Shown here one piece after another: positions 36,443 through 43,807 of a DNA stretch of 64,000 nt. Source of the stretch: a virus; IMG/VR virus record IMGVR_UViG_3300025154_000083, positions 1 through 64,000 of that record; one strand, given 5' to 3'. Every line of letters starts with the position of its first letter. Positions within the stretch are counted from its first letter, which is position 1. A program made the translations under genes and the position numbers. Under the pieces are notes generated by a model. It was not told where the DNA came from. It made no database searches and was given only the letters and a program-made list of their open reading frames with translations.

Positions 36443-36793
36443 GGGCTCAAATTCCACCTTTACGATTGGCCCGCATCTCAGATTTTTGAATGGAAGCCCG
36501 ACATCGGTCACTCGAACATCCACATGCTTCTTCGCTTCCGGGTCGAAAAACCTGACCATGCTTCCCAATTTGAGATGACCATCCCGAGCACAATGTGATC
36601 TCTTGCGGCCCGACAGAATGCTGTCGATAGCATCCGCGTCGAGAGGGCACCACACGTCCACGCCTCCGTTGGCTGCCCTTAGGAAACATCGGTCGGTTTC
36701 ATCCAACTCGGACAGCGGCTTTGCTTCTGGCCAAAATGGCCCTGGGTCATACCCCTTAACATTGGCATATTTCCCAGGCTTTTTACTGGCCAC
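36437..36793 (-). CDS. cassette protein, ASCH-like
   Basis: GTG start with GGGAGGT a few bases upstream; 118 residues. The C-terminal part (DAIDSILSGRKRSHCARDGH, LGSMVRFFDPEAKKHVDV, VTDVGLPF) has the order of ASCH or DUF3850 RNA-binding-like domains (helix, SGxK, strand, strand). It is enclosed between attC site A and a degenerate core TTTAGGC (minus strand), so it is a single integron-type cassette. No promoter is visible inside; it depends on upstream transcription. Confidence 0.55.
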   Translation of the reverse strand: MASKKPGKYANVKGYDPGPFWPEAKPLSELDETDRCFLRAANGGVDVWCPLDADAIDSILSGRKRSHCARDGHLKLGSMVRFFDPEAKKHVDVRVTDVGLPFKNLRCGPIVKVEFEPV

Positions 36794-36816
36794 TTCGATT
36801 ACCTCCCGGCCTCGCG

Positions 36817-36823
36817 GCCTAAA
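36817..36823 (-). other. degenerate cassette boundary core
   Basis: On the minus strand TTTAGGC differs by one base from the GTTAGGC core. It is followed by CGCGAGGCC, as at the start of another cassette (minus strand after site D). It marks the upstream edge of the orphan cassette. Confidence 0.45.
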
Positions 36824-36873
36824 ATCACGGCCCTACTTATCTCTACCTTATTCCTTCACTCCTCCCATCCCTC

Positions 36874-37629
36874 CTACGCCACCACAACAACCCCGTCAGG
36901 CAACGCCCCTTCCAAATACCCCTTGATCCCGGCCATGGCCTCCACCTTCCAGGCCCCGCCGTCGGCCTCGTACAAAGCACAACTCGGCATCTTGCCCTGA
37001 GCGCTTCCTTGGAGCCGCAGCACGAACAGCGACTCGGGCTGATCGATCTCGATGAAGGTCCTGAACGGCTTCAAGGCCACCGGGTTGGGAAGCCGGATTT
37101 CTTCCACGAGGGAAATGCCTTGGTTGGTCTGCACTTTCTGAGATACTCCGTCGTCCACCGTGGTCTTGACGGCCGAATCCTTGATATTGCCGAGGAGTTG
37201 CAGAAGCTGGCGCGTGGTGTCGGTCTGAATGAAGCGGGTTTGCAGGCCGATCATGAACTCTTCGTGGGACAGGAAGCGATTGAAGGTGAAGGGATCGAAG
37301 AGGTCTGCGGTGGAGGTGGCGAAGCAGGTGCGCTGCTTCCATGAGCCGTGGAGGTTGGAGAGAATGGACACCGTGTTGAAGTTTTCGACGTGGAAGAAGC
37401 CGGGTCCGATGTCCGGGATGTCAAGGATATCATCGCCTTCTCTGCCGAGAACGCTCGCCCCCTCCCCGTTGTAATAGTCCACGAGGCCGGCGAGAGAAGA
37501 GAGATGGATGGTGTCGGGCTTCGGCTCGTAAACAGGGTGGATCGGCTTTGAGCTGTAGGTCCTTCCGAGCGCCGGGATGATCTCCGGTTGTGCGATGTCG
37601 AGCAGTTTCTGAATGGCTGTTGCTATCAT
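36874..37629 (-). CDS. hypothetical early protein
   Basis: A 251-residue soluble protein. The last third (FRTFIEIDQPESLFVLRLQG, CALYEADGGAWKVEA, IKGYLEGALP) resembles the end of DUF2303-like phage proteins, but I am not sure of this family. Middle parts include FNRFLSHEEFMIGLQTRF, also seen in that group. AAAGGAGCACGACACC precedes the start. It belongs to the minus-strand early operon below 40.7 kb. Confidence 0.5.
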   Translation of the reverse strand: MIATAIQKLLDIAQPEIIPALGRTYSSKPIHPVYEPKPDTIHLSSLAGLVDYYNGEGASVLGREGDDILDIPDIGPGFFHVENFNTVSILSNLHGSWKQRTCFATSTADLFDPFTFNRFLSHEEFMIGLQTRFIQTDTTRQLLQLLGNIKDSAVKTTVDDGVSQKVQTNQGISLVEEIRLPNPVALKPFRTFIEIDQPESLFVLRLQGSAQGKMPSCALYEADGGAWKVEAMAGIKGYLEGALPDGVVVVA

Positions 37630-37713
37630 GGTGTCGTGCTCCTTTCGTTTGGTGGTGGTGGTGATGGTGAATGCATTTATTCCTTTGTGGTTTATTTTGG
37701 GTTCATGCGCTGG

Positions 37714-38079
37714 CTAGGGCTTTTCTCCCACCGTTAATTGATCTTTGGCTTTCTTGATGATCTCCTTCATGCTGGAGACCATTCCCGCAAAGTCAGTATC
37801 CTTTAGCGTGGAGCGGCATGCGTAATCGCATGTGCATCCGGTGGCAATGAGGAGATACGAGCTCGTTGAAGTGCTTGATGATGCGTCGGATTTCTCCTTG
37901 TCTTTTTTCGGGTTGACCTGGTCTTCCACGCAGACAAGGTAGTTAATCGCGGATTGCAGATCTTTTGACTTTTCCAATCCCTCTTCGATATCTCCGACCT
38001 TTATGGCGCTGACCTGGGAAGCCATCAAAATCATGACGATAATGATCATCGTTGCCACTGTTGCCAATTTTGCATTCAT
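37714..38079 (-). CDS. small exported protein
   Basis: The better start is ATG 38079, which has AAAGGA nine bases upstream; ATG 38097 lies before that site. The 121-residue product opens with a typical signal peptide (MNAKLATVATMIIIVMILMA, cleaved after VSA). The mature part is helical, with a Ser-Thr stretch and four Cys residues (one in YLVCVED, three in CTCDYAC), which would suit disulfides in the periplasm. Unknown function; an early exported phage protein could act in superinfection exclusion. Confidence 0.5.
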   Translation of the reverse strand: MNAKLATVATMIIIVMILMASQVSAIKVGDIEEGLEKSKDLQSAINYLVCVEDQVNPKKDKEKSDASSSTSTSSYLLIATGCTCDYACRSTLKDTDFAGMVSSMKEIIKKAKDQLTVGEKP

Positions 38080-38167
38080 GTACTTTTCCTTTCTCATTCA
38101 CTGAGCCCTTGTTTATTTGTCTACCCTATTTTCTTGCTGCGATGAGGTGCGTCGCGCTCCCGCCCTC

Positions 38168-38608
38168 CTACTCAGCAGCCACCTCCCTTCCAGGCATTGA
38201 CACAACCTTCCCCTCTTCACGGCCCTTCTTCTCAGCTTCTCTCGCTTCCTCCAGTCGCGCCTCTTCCTCCCGCAACTGATCCCGCATGTGCATTTGCTTC
38301 GGGTCAGCCGATTCGTACATCACGGGACATCCATTCTTGATACCCAGGTAGCCCTTGGTGGGGTACGATTTCAGCGGGGCCAACTTGGCGGACACGTCAT
38401 GAGTGATGTCCACGAGCTCGCGCTCTTCGTCGGATTTGAGGGAAACGGTGAGGGTGATCTTGCGAACCGTCGTGGCCTTGGTGTTGGGGTCCTGCATGTT
38501 CTTCAGGACCTGCTCGAGTACATGCTCGAAGCGTTCAGCCAGGGCGCCGCCGGCCAGGTTATCGAAGCTCATTGGGGTTGGTTGATTGGGTTGTCTGTTC
38601 TGCGACAT
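38168..38608 (-). CDS. conserved phage early protein (replication-terminator-protein-like)
   Basis: A 146-residue protein with AAGAAGGAG upstream. LAGGALAERFEHVLEQVLKN, then DPNTKATTVRKITLTVSLKS and then ELVDITHDVSAKLAPLKS follow a conserved phage family usually labelled replication terminator protein; that name has no firm experimental base for phages. The C-terminal tail is highly charged (REEEARLEEAREAEKKGRE). It lies just downstream of the solitary CRISPR-type repeat in the same transcript direction. Confidence 0.55.
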   Translation of the reverse strand: MSQNRQPNQPTPMSFDNLAGGALAERFEHVLEQVLKNMQDPNTKATTVRKITLTVSLKSDEERELVDITHDVSAKLAPLKSYPTKGYLGIKNGCPVMYESADPKQMHMRDQLREEEARLEEAREAEKKGREEGKVVSMPGREVAAE

Positions 38609-38677
38609 TTTGTTTTGCTCCTTCTTTGCGGTGATTGGTTGAGAGATGTCAGTAATGTCACGCTCATCGTCTATCTT

Positions 38678-38713
38678 GTTTCAATCCACGCCCCCCCCTG
38701 AGTGGGGAGCGAC
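38678..38713 (-). CRISPR. solitary type I-C-like CRISPR repeat
   Basis: On the minus strand this reads GTCGCTCCCC, a short loop, GGGGGGCG, then TGGATTGAAAC. That is the layout of subtype I-C repeats: GTCGC start, 6-8 bp stem, GTGGATTGAAAC end. Here the stem has eight pairs with one wobble. There is only one copy, no second repeat and no cas gene. It lies between two minus-strand genes, so it would be transcribed. Known phage solitary repeats act as RNA anti-CRISPRs by occupying Cas proteins; that role is inferred here. Confidence 0.7.
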
Positions 38714-38729
38714 TCACTCAGGCATCACA

Positions 38730-40247
38730 TTAATGCCCTTCACCATCTTCGTTTTTCTTGTTCTTTTCACTCCTCCTATTTGACTCCCTGATAGCCTCCA
38801 CGACAACCCCGGCATCCGATAAGTCATCTCGGCAGAACTCCACATCGTTGCCCTCGAAGTCGAGGAGGTTGATCGAGCATTCCCCCTTCTCGGCATTGAT
38901 CTCAATGGAGTAGCCGTCGGCAAGGTTTTCTATTATGGCTCCGAGGAGATCGTGAAAGTCCATCCTGAGCTTGGAAGGTTTAGAAGCAATGAGTGAATAA
39001 TCTTCTACTTTCCATTCCTCTATTTGAGCATCGAAGGAATAAGTGCTTCCGTCATTTCGTGGACGGGGCGCTTCATATTTGTTTTTGGCTAACTCAGCAC
39101 TTTTTCTAGTAGCGTGAAGACTAATTACATCCCACTCGTCGCCATCTGATCCACTACCAGTCGTGAGAATGAAAACGATTTTATCGTTTTCGGAAGAGAG
39201 GATCTTTTCTTTCAAGGCATCCCGTTCTTTCTTTAACGCATTCCGCTCTTTCTCAACCTCACGGTAATTCCTTCCAAGATCTTCGTGATTCATGTGCATT
39301 CTGGCAAGGCTTTCGCTGAGCCTCATCACCTGCGCTTCCTGGGACGTAGAGGGGATGGAGGGGGTGGATGGGATAGAGAAGGATGGATAATACTCATGTG
39401 TCGGCCTCATCCCCTTCTCGGCCAGCTTCTCCTCGAGAACGAGTAGTAGCTTTCGGCTCAGAATCGAAACCACCTTATTCTTTTTGGAGAGCTTCCTTGT
39501 TTTCCATGCAATCTCACCCTCCTGCCATGCAATCTCTTTATCCTTCCTGGCCAACTCTTCCTTGCACTCATCGAGCTCCACTTCTCGCTCGGTCAGTTTG
39601 TCTTTGACCTCCGACTTTTCCCTGCACAACAGATTGTATTCCTCTTCCACAATAGCGTTTCTGATTATGAGGCTATTGCTTTCCTTTGTGAGCCCTACAA
39701 CCTCGTCTTTTTCTTTACCAAGCGCAACGCTGAGCTGCATGATCTGATCTGATTTCGCAGTATTCTCCGCAATGATTCCAGCGGGATCACAGTTCGTTTC
39801 AAGATCGTGGATATACCTTCGAAGAGGAGGGGGCAGGGCGTTGATGTTTTCCGAAGTGGGGTGCCAGCCTTCCTTGTGAAGCCAAGCGTGGTCAACTCGG
39901 GCGCCATCCTCATTTATTGACCTCCTATCATCAACCACCCACCACTTAATGACCTTGTACTGCTCCGGATCAAGCGGAAGCCTTGCGCCACTCATAAGAT
40001 CGGCCGACACATTCCCGTCACCGTCCACCCAGGCGTCATATTCGCATCCTTCGGTGACGTGTGCCGTGCTGCCCGGCGTGGAAGATGATACGTTGCATTT
40101 TACCTGGATTGCTCTTGGCACCAAATCTCCGAAGGGGTAGGCGGATGAGCGGTAGTATATTGCCGGGGAAGGGGTGGCGAGGTGTGGTGGTGAAGGTTTG
40201 GGCTTAAAAGATGGTGATGGTGATGGTGTAGTATTTGTTTTGCTCAT
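38730..40247 (-). CDS. large early coiled-coil protein
   Basis: A 505-residue protein with AAAGGAGAG upstream. After a Pro and Ser rich start (residues 1-30), residues 60-130 form a small folded part (EYDAWVDGDGNVSADL, YKVIKWWVVDD). Residues about 160-270 and 305-345 are coiled coil with regular charged heptads. The last 130 residues form a mixed alpha-beta domain (IVFILTTGSG, WDVISLHATRKSAELAK). No family recognised. It is the second gene of the leftward early operon. Confidence 0.55.
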   Translation of the reverse strand: MSKTNTTPSPSPSFKPKPSPPHLATPSPAIYYRSSAYPFGDLVPRAIQVKCNVSSSTPGSTAHVTEGCEYDAWVDGDGNVSADLMSGARLPLDPEQYKVIKWWVVDDRRSINEDGARVDHAWLHKEGWHPTSENINALPPPLRRYIHDLETNCDPAGIIAENTAKSDQIMQLSVALGKEKDEVVGLTKESNSLIIRNAIVEEEYNLLCREKSEVKDKLTEREVELDECKEELARKDKEIAWQEGEIAWKTRKLSKKNKVVSILSRKLLLVLEEKLAEKGMRPTHEYYPSFSIPSTPSIPSTSQEAQVMRLSESLARMHMNHEDLGRNYREVEKERNALKKERDALKEKILSSENDKIVFILTTGSGSDGDEWDVISLHATRKSAELAKNKYEAPRPRNDGSTYSFDAQIEEWKVEDYSLIASKPSKLRMDFHDLLGAIIENLADGYSIEINAEKGECSINLLDFEGNDVEFCRDDLSDAGVVVEAIRESNRRSEKNKKNEDGEGH

Positions 40248-40301
40248 GGCTTTGATTCTCTCCTTTCAAGGCTATTCCTGACCGGGCTGTCCAGCTCTCC
40301 A

Positions 40302-40667
40302 TTATTGCTTTCTTGCCTTCTTCCCCTCAATCTCCCGCACCACCTCATCAACCCTACCTTCCCGGCACTCCGGAATCCCCTTCCTGGCCCACGAAGCAAT
40401 CCCGCGCTCGGTGTATCCGAACTTCTTGGCAACTCTGGCCCATGTGCCGTAGTGCTCGTAGATTTTGCGGAGGCGCGGGTCTATTTTGGCGAGCGTTTCC
40501 TCATGGGCTCTGAGTGGCTTGGAGGGGATGATGGTGGACTGGGAAGGGTGGAGGGGCGGCGATGGGGGCGGCGATGGGGGCGGCGATGGGGGCGGCGATG
40601 GGGGCGATGATGCTTGGCCTGCTTGATGGGACGTATTCTGGCCGTCCAGGCTGTCTTGATCTTTCAT
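40302..40667 (-). CDS. HTH DNA-binding regulator with Pro-rich linker
   Basis: ATG 40667 has GAAGGAG ten bases upstream; a longer start at 40706 is less likely. The 121-residue product has a PPSP repeat linker (residues about 20-40), then a helix-turn-helix: IYEHYGTWARVAKKFGYTER, GIASWARKGIP. This form is common in Cro-like regulators. It is the first gene of the leftward operon and stands beside divergent promoters, so it probably controls the early switch. Confidence 0.6.
   Translation of the reverse strand: MKDQDSLDGQNTSHQAGQASSPPSPPPSPPPSPPPSPPLHPSQSTIIPSKPLRAHEETLAKIDPRLRKIYEHYGTWARVAKKFGYTERGIASWARKGIPECREGRVDEVVREIEGKKARKQ
40553..40606 (-). repeat. 12-bp tandem repeat encoding PPSP units
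   Basis: GGGGCGGCGATG recurs at least four times without change. It encodes the Pro-Pro-Ser-Pro linker of the HTH regulator. Identical units without synonymous change suggest recent slippage. Confidence 0.8.
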
Positions 40668-40732
40668 TCGTATATGCTCCTTCCATTCGAGGTTATCATC
40701 CTTCACCTTTCATTTTCACAAATTCCACCACA

Positions 40733-40760
40733 ATCCTACCAAAAAAAATCCAGAATGCAA
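40733..40760 (-). promoter_or_regulatory. leftward sigma70-like promoter
   Basis: On the minus strand TTGCAT (40755-40760) and TAGGAT (40733-40738) are separated by 16 bases that include a T run. It is placed about 70 bases before the first leftward gene. The 9-mer CTTGCATTC at its -35 region recurs near 42690 (+) and 59335 (-). Confidence 0.4.
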
Positions 40761-40794
40761 GATGTTTTTCACTAAAATATTCCGCAAATAGTGC

Positions 40795-40824
40795 TTGACT
40801 TACATGTTTTTCTCGTGAGATATT
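40795..40824 (+). promoter_or_regulatory. rightward sigma70-like promoter
   Basis: TTGACT (40795-40800) and GATATT (40819-40824) are 18 bases apart. It lies back to back with the leftward promoter. Transcription would enter the tRNA-like element about 30 bases later and then the zinc-finger regulator at 41211. Confidence 0.5.
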
Positions 40825-40855
40825 GGCGTTGATGGAATACTTGTGGAAGATTGAT

Positions 40856-41152
40856 GTGGCGGTGGCGGAATGTGTTGACGATGATAAGGTCGTCAACCGG
40901 TAGACGCTAGATTAGCCCTGAAAAGAGAGATGCCGTATTGATGCAGAGACATCATAGTCTTATAAAGCACTCTCCTTCGAGGAGCCGGGACAGTGGGGAA
41001 ATACTTGGTGAAGAAATGCTGTTACGTGTTGTTTGATAATGCAGCTCGATACGGCTTTCTTCGAGGATTGGCAATCTGATAGACCAGACAGATGCGGCAG
41101 CCATTTGGGCGACCCGAGGCTCCACGTGCAGGTTCGAATCCTGTCCGCCACA
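40856..41152 (+). tRNA. interrupted or degenerate leucine-type tRNA-like element
   Basis: The right end has a full T-arm (GCAGGTTCGAATCCTGT), then CCGCCAC and discriminator A, with no encoded CCA. The matching acceptor GTGGCGG stands about 290 bases upstream, followed by TGGCGGAA and CGGTAGACGC, the pattern of tRNA-Leu D-arms. Between them lie a perfect 8-bp hairpin (GTTGACGA, TCGTCAAC) and about 180 further bases with a second D-arm-like piece. A normal tRNA would be near 85 bases. It may be an intron-bearing gene, two fused remnants or a decayed tRNA; the anticodon cannot be fixed. Confidence 0.35.
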
Positions 41153-41210
41153 CTCCAAGTCCATGAAACATTATTTACCATTTATTCCTTGAAAGGAGGA
41201 GCGAAAGACT

Positions 41211-41936
41211 ATGGCGGATATCGATGGTATGGACAGCAAGGACAGCACGGACAAGGCATGCAACACCGGCAAGACGTTGAGCATGAATACGTTTGGAGGG
41301 GGTCGGATCATAAGAGCGCGCAAGCCCTTTCTCACCTCAATCGCGGCACAACTCACCATGAGCCAGGCGGTGCAGCGCGGGATGACGGTCGAGGAGATCC
41401 AGGGCTATCTCGAAGGGGCGTTCTCCACCCTTCTCGGAATGAGGAAGAGGGAGATGGAAGAACTTTCCGTGAGCAGAAGAGATGGTGGCGGGATCTCTCT
41501 TTTCTTTCCCGGCTTCCATCCATCCTTCAAGGACAAGCTCGGAAAAGAAGGCCTTGAAGGGGAAGATTTTGACGCCTCTCTCTCCACTCCCAACTCTGCT
41601 TTCCCCGCCATCTCCCCAACTATCTCCCCTGCCGACTCCATCCAGGAAGACAAGGTAATCTGCCTGGAATGCGGGAAAGAGTTCAAGCAGCTCACGCAGA
41701 AGCACCTCTTTCTTCACGGCCTCTCTCCCAAAGAGTACAAGCAGAAGCACGGGATGAGGCTGAAAACTTCCCTCATGGCCAAGTCGTTGTCCGCGGCGAG
41801 GTCCGAGGCTGCGAAAGCGAGGGGTGTGCCTGAGAATCTGAAGGCGTTTCAGGAGGAGAGAAGACGGAAGAAGGTGGTGGAGGGTGGGAAGGTGCCGATG
41901 GATGGGGAGGCGATGGGCGGCGATGATGGCAAGTAA
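41211..41936 (+). CDS. Ros/MucR-family zinc-finger transcription regulator
   Basis: ATG 41211 follows AAAGGAGGAG. The 241-residue protein has, from about residue 148, the Ros/MucR core: VICLECGKEFKQLTQKHLFL, HGLSPKEYKQKHG, MAKSLSAARSEAAKARG. The zinc is held by the C-x-x-C pair and two His residues. These proteins bind AT-rich promoters. The N-terminal half has a helical unit (QAVQRGMTVEEIQGYLEGAF) and a linker with an EGLEGEDF peptide from the dispersed repeat. It likely regulates early phage or host genes. Confidence 0.75.
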   Translation: MADIDGMDSKDSTDKACNTGKTLSMNTFGGGRIIRARKPFLTSIAAQLTMSQAVQRGMTVEEIQGYLEGAFSTLLGMRKREMEELSVSRRDGGGISLFFPGFHPSFKDKLGKEGLEGEDFDASLSTPNSAFPAISPTISPADSIQEDKVICLECGKEFKQLTQKHLFLHGLSPKEYKQKHGMRLKTSLMAKSLSAARSEAAKARGVPENLKAFQEERRRKKVVEGGKVPMDGEAMGGDDGK

Positions 41937-41979
41937 CGAGAAGAGCAAGTAACGAGAAGAACAAGGAAGGGGTAGAATC

Positions 41980-42264
41980 GTGAATCGACCGACTCACCAA
42001 GCAGCACTTGATACCAAAGAAAAGATATTCTATGACTCGCCAACCTTGGTTAGAAGAGAACATGGATCATTGTTGCGTAGCTCCGTTATGAGCATATTCA
42101 ATATGTTTCATGGGTCGGTGCGCCCCGAGCAGCGGAGTTGGTTTAGTAATCGGGGAGTATCCCGCGCCGACGCCAACCGTGGCAGACAAGCCAACGCCAT
42201 CACGAAGCGCCGTCGCCTTCGAGACATCGGTCGTGAGTCCCGGCGGCGGAACCGATCGGCATGA
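41980..42264 (+). CDS. doubtful small basic protein
   Basis: GTG 41980 has AAGGAAGGGG upstream and opens a 94-residue frame whose last third is very rich in Arg. The same stretch also carries open frames in another plus frame (42110-42430) and on the minus strand, so coding status is unclear. No domain is seen in any of them. Between 41937 and 42448 this is the only candidate with a ribosome binding site. Confidence 0.25.
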   Translation: MNRPTHQAALDTKEKIFYDSPTLVRREHGSLLRSSVMSIFNMFHGSVRPEQRSWFSNRGVSRADANRGRQANAITKRRRLRDIGRESRRRNRSA

Positions 42265-42448
42265 CGCAGCAATCCAATCAGCGGCTCCGAGAGCACCACT
42301 CCGCAAGAGCGACCGGCGCATAGGTCTGAAGGGTGTCGTGTACCGCGCCGAATGCTGGAGCCGCTTTAATCATTTCTCTTCTTTCTCTTTATCCGGCAGG
42401 GAGGGATGTCTAGTAGAGATGGATATCTAGTAGGAAGGGATACAAACC

Positions 42449-42595
42449 ATGCAATCACTTCTCGATCTTCAAGGATGGCAACTCTTTTGGACCTGTGCGG
42501 CGGTCGGCATAATCTGCGGCGGGGCAATGGCGGGGCTTATGGCTCTTGTGAATTGGGGATGGGAGGCTTTGGGTGGAGAGGAGGGACGTGGATAA
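42449..42595 (+). CDS. small single-helix membrane protein
   Basis: AGGAAGGG precedes ATG 42449 by about ten bases. The 48-residue product has an amphipathic start (MQSLLDLQGWQLFW), one membrane helix (CAAVGIICGGAMAGLMALV) and an acidic end. It could be a holin-like or signalling peptide. No family recognised. It stands alone before a strong terminator. Confidence 0.45.
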   Translation: MQSLLDLQGWQLFWTCAAVGIICGGAMAGLMALVNWGWEALGGEEGRG

Positions 42596-42796
42596 ATGGG
42601 GAATGGCGGAGGGAACGAGGATGAGGACGTCCAAGGATGTTGTTGACGAAACCAAGGTAGCCGATGACAGGTCAACCACCGAAGTGTTTTTCTTGCATTC
42701 ATACTTGATTTGAGGCATACTCTCCAAACCAAACAACAACCGGGAGCCTCCGTAATGGCTATTTTTGTTTCAAGACATTCAGTTAGCGTCAGGGAA

Positions 42797-42856
42797 CCGC
42801 ATATCGTAAGGTATGCGGGGGCCGTTGTTGGTCCGGTACCCCCTGGCGCTTTTTTA
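42797..42856 (+). terminator. double stem-loop terminator
   Basis: A 7-bp hairpin (CCGCATA with TATGCGG) runs into a second stem (GGGGGCC with CCGGTACCCCC) that ends in TTTTTT. It separates the 42449 gene from the HNH gene. Confidence 0.6.
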
Positions 42857-42868
42857 TTGGGGGATACC

Positions 42869-43390
42869 ATGCCTCAGCACGTCAAGGAAGGTCCGTCGAA
42901 ATATTGTGAGCAATGCGGAAAGAAAATGGAGAGAAAGTATTACAATGGAAGGCGTGAAGATTTCACGCGATTCATGGCAAGACGATTTTGTGACCTGACA
43001 TGCTCTGGATTATCCATAAGAGGCATAAGGGTTTTGAATGAACAAACAAGCCGAGCACGATCTGCAAAATTTGCCAAAACAGAATGTGAACAATGCGGCG
43101 GGAATGAGTACCTCCAAGTCCACCACAAAGACCACGATCCACTAAACAACGACATCAGAAATTTGATTACCCTTTGCATGTCATGTCACGTAAAGGCTCA
43201 TCATGCAGAATGGCTATCCAAGAACGCAAACAGGACTTGTGAGTATTGCGATTCTCCAGTCAAGGGTCTTGGCTTGTGCATGAAGCACTATCAAAGAGTC
43301 AAAAAGCACGGTGATCCATTTCTTGTAGTAAAGCGATTACCGGGAGATGCACCTGGAGCCAAGGGACACCTGGTTCGGGTTGCTGACTGA
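42869..43390 (+). CDS. HNH endonuclease
   Basis: I prefer ATG 42869, because the protein then begins like its relatives (GPSKYCEQCGKKMERKYYNG); a longer start at 42754 is possible. The 173-residue product has three Cys-pair zinc ribbons and an HNH core: CEQCGGNEYLQVHHKDHDPL, then NLITLCMSCH. Such free-standing HNH proteins are common in phages as homing nucleases. It lies directly before a methyltransferase remnant in the same frame, separated by TGA and TAG, which suggests that it invaded that gene. Confidence 0.7.
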   Translation: MPQHVKEGPSKYCEQCGKKMERKYYNGRREDFTRFMARRFCDLTCSGLSIRGIRVLNEQTSRARSAKFAKTECEQCGGNEYLQVHHKDHDPLNNDIRNLITLCMSCHVKAHHAEWLSKNANRTCEYCDSPVKGLGLCMKHYQRVKKHGDPFLVVKRLPGDAPGAKGHLVRVAD

Positions 43391-43393
43391 TAG

Positions 43394-43573
43394 AACATAG
43401 GACAAGTCTCCACTTTCCCGCTCAGCCCCAAAGAAGCGTGGCAAGGTAGCCGAGTCGGACTCTTGAGGCTTGCGGGAAATGCGATCAACCCCAGGACGGC
43501 AGCGGTGTTTATCGAGGAATTCATGGCGGCAATCATGGAATTGAGGGAGGGGAAAAGGGAAGGGGATAAATGA
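43394..43573 (+). pseudogene. C-terminal remnant of a DNA cytosine methyltransferase
   Basis: The open stretch has no usable start codon near its beginning. It encodes FPLSPKEAWQGSRVGLLRLA, GNAINPRTAAVFIEEFM. The RVGxLRxxGNAIxP motif is motif X and the end of C5 methyltransferases of phages. The catalytic part (PCQ, ENV) is absent from the window upstream. The frame may still serve to couple translation to the next gene, whose ATG overlaps its TGA. Confidence 0.6.
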
Positions 43574-43740
43574 TTTCATTGTCAAGTATCAGCATTTTTC
43601 TTCTTGGCCTGTTTGTCGGAGTGTTTGTCGGCATGTTCGCCATGGGGCTTTGCCAAGCCGCGGCGAGAGCTTCAAGGGCGGAAGGGCGCGTTGAGCCCAG
43701 CCATGCACCCAACCCGGCGCCTCGAGTAGTGAAGCGATAA
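43570..43740 (+). CDS. small membrane protein (DUF3789-like)
   Basis: The ATG overlaps the preceding TGA. The 56-residue product has one membrane segment (IFLLGLFVGVFVGMFAMGLC), followed by QAAARASR and a Pro-rich tail. The GxFxGxxxMxLCxAA pattern is that of small phage membrane proteins such as DUF3789. Function unknown. Confidence 0.55.
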   Translation: MISLSSISIFLLGLFVGVFVGMFAMGLCQAAARASRAEGRVEPSHAPNPAPRVVKR

Positions 43741-43807
43741 AGCGATGAGCCACGAAACATAAATCACCAAGACACCAAGACACCAAGAAAGGAGAACCTT
43801 CCCAGCC

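Noticed and set aside
40856-41152. tmRNA
   Set aside because: Size is near but the 5' end lacks the usual tmRNA start and no tag-peptide frame ending in ALAA-like residues is present.
40952-41181. Minus-strand open frames of 70 and 73 codons
   Set aside because: Their products contain the GGQDSNLH / DRIRTC type text that comes from reading tRNA genes backwards; they are antisense to the tRNA-like element.
42067-42430. Overlapping open frames on both strands between 42.07 and 42.43 kb
   Set aside because: None has a domain, a good start and gene-like composition at the same time, so no confident gene is called.
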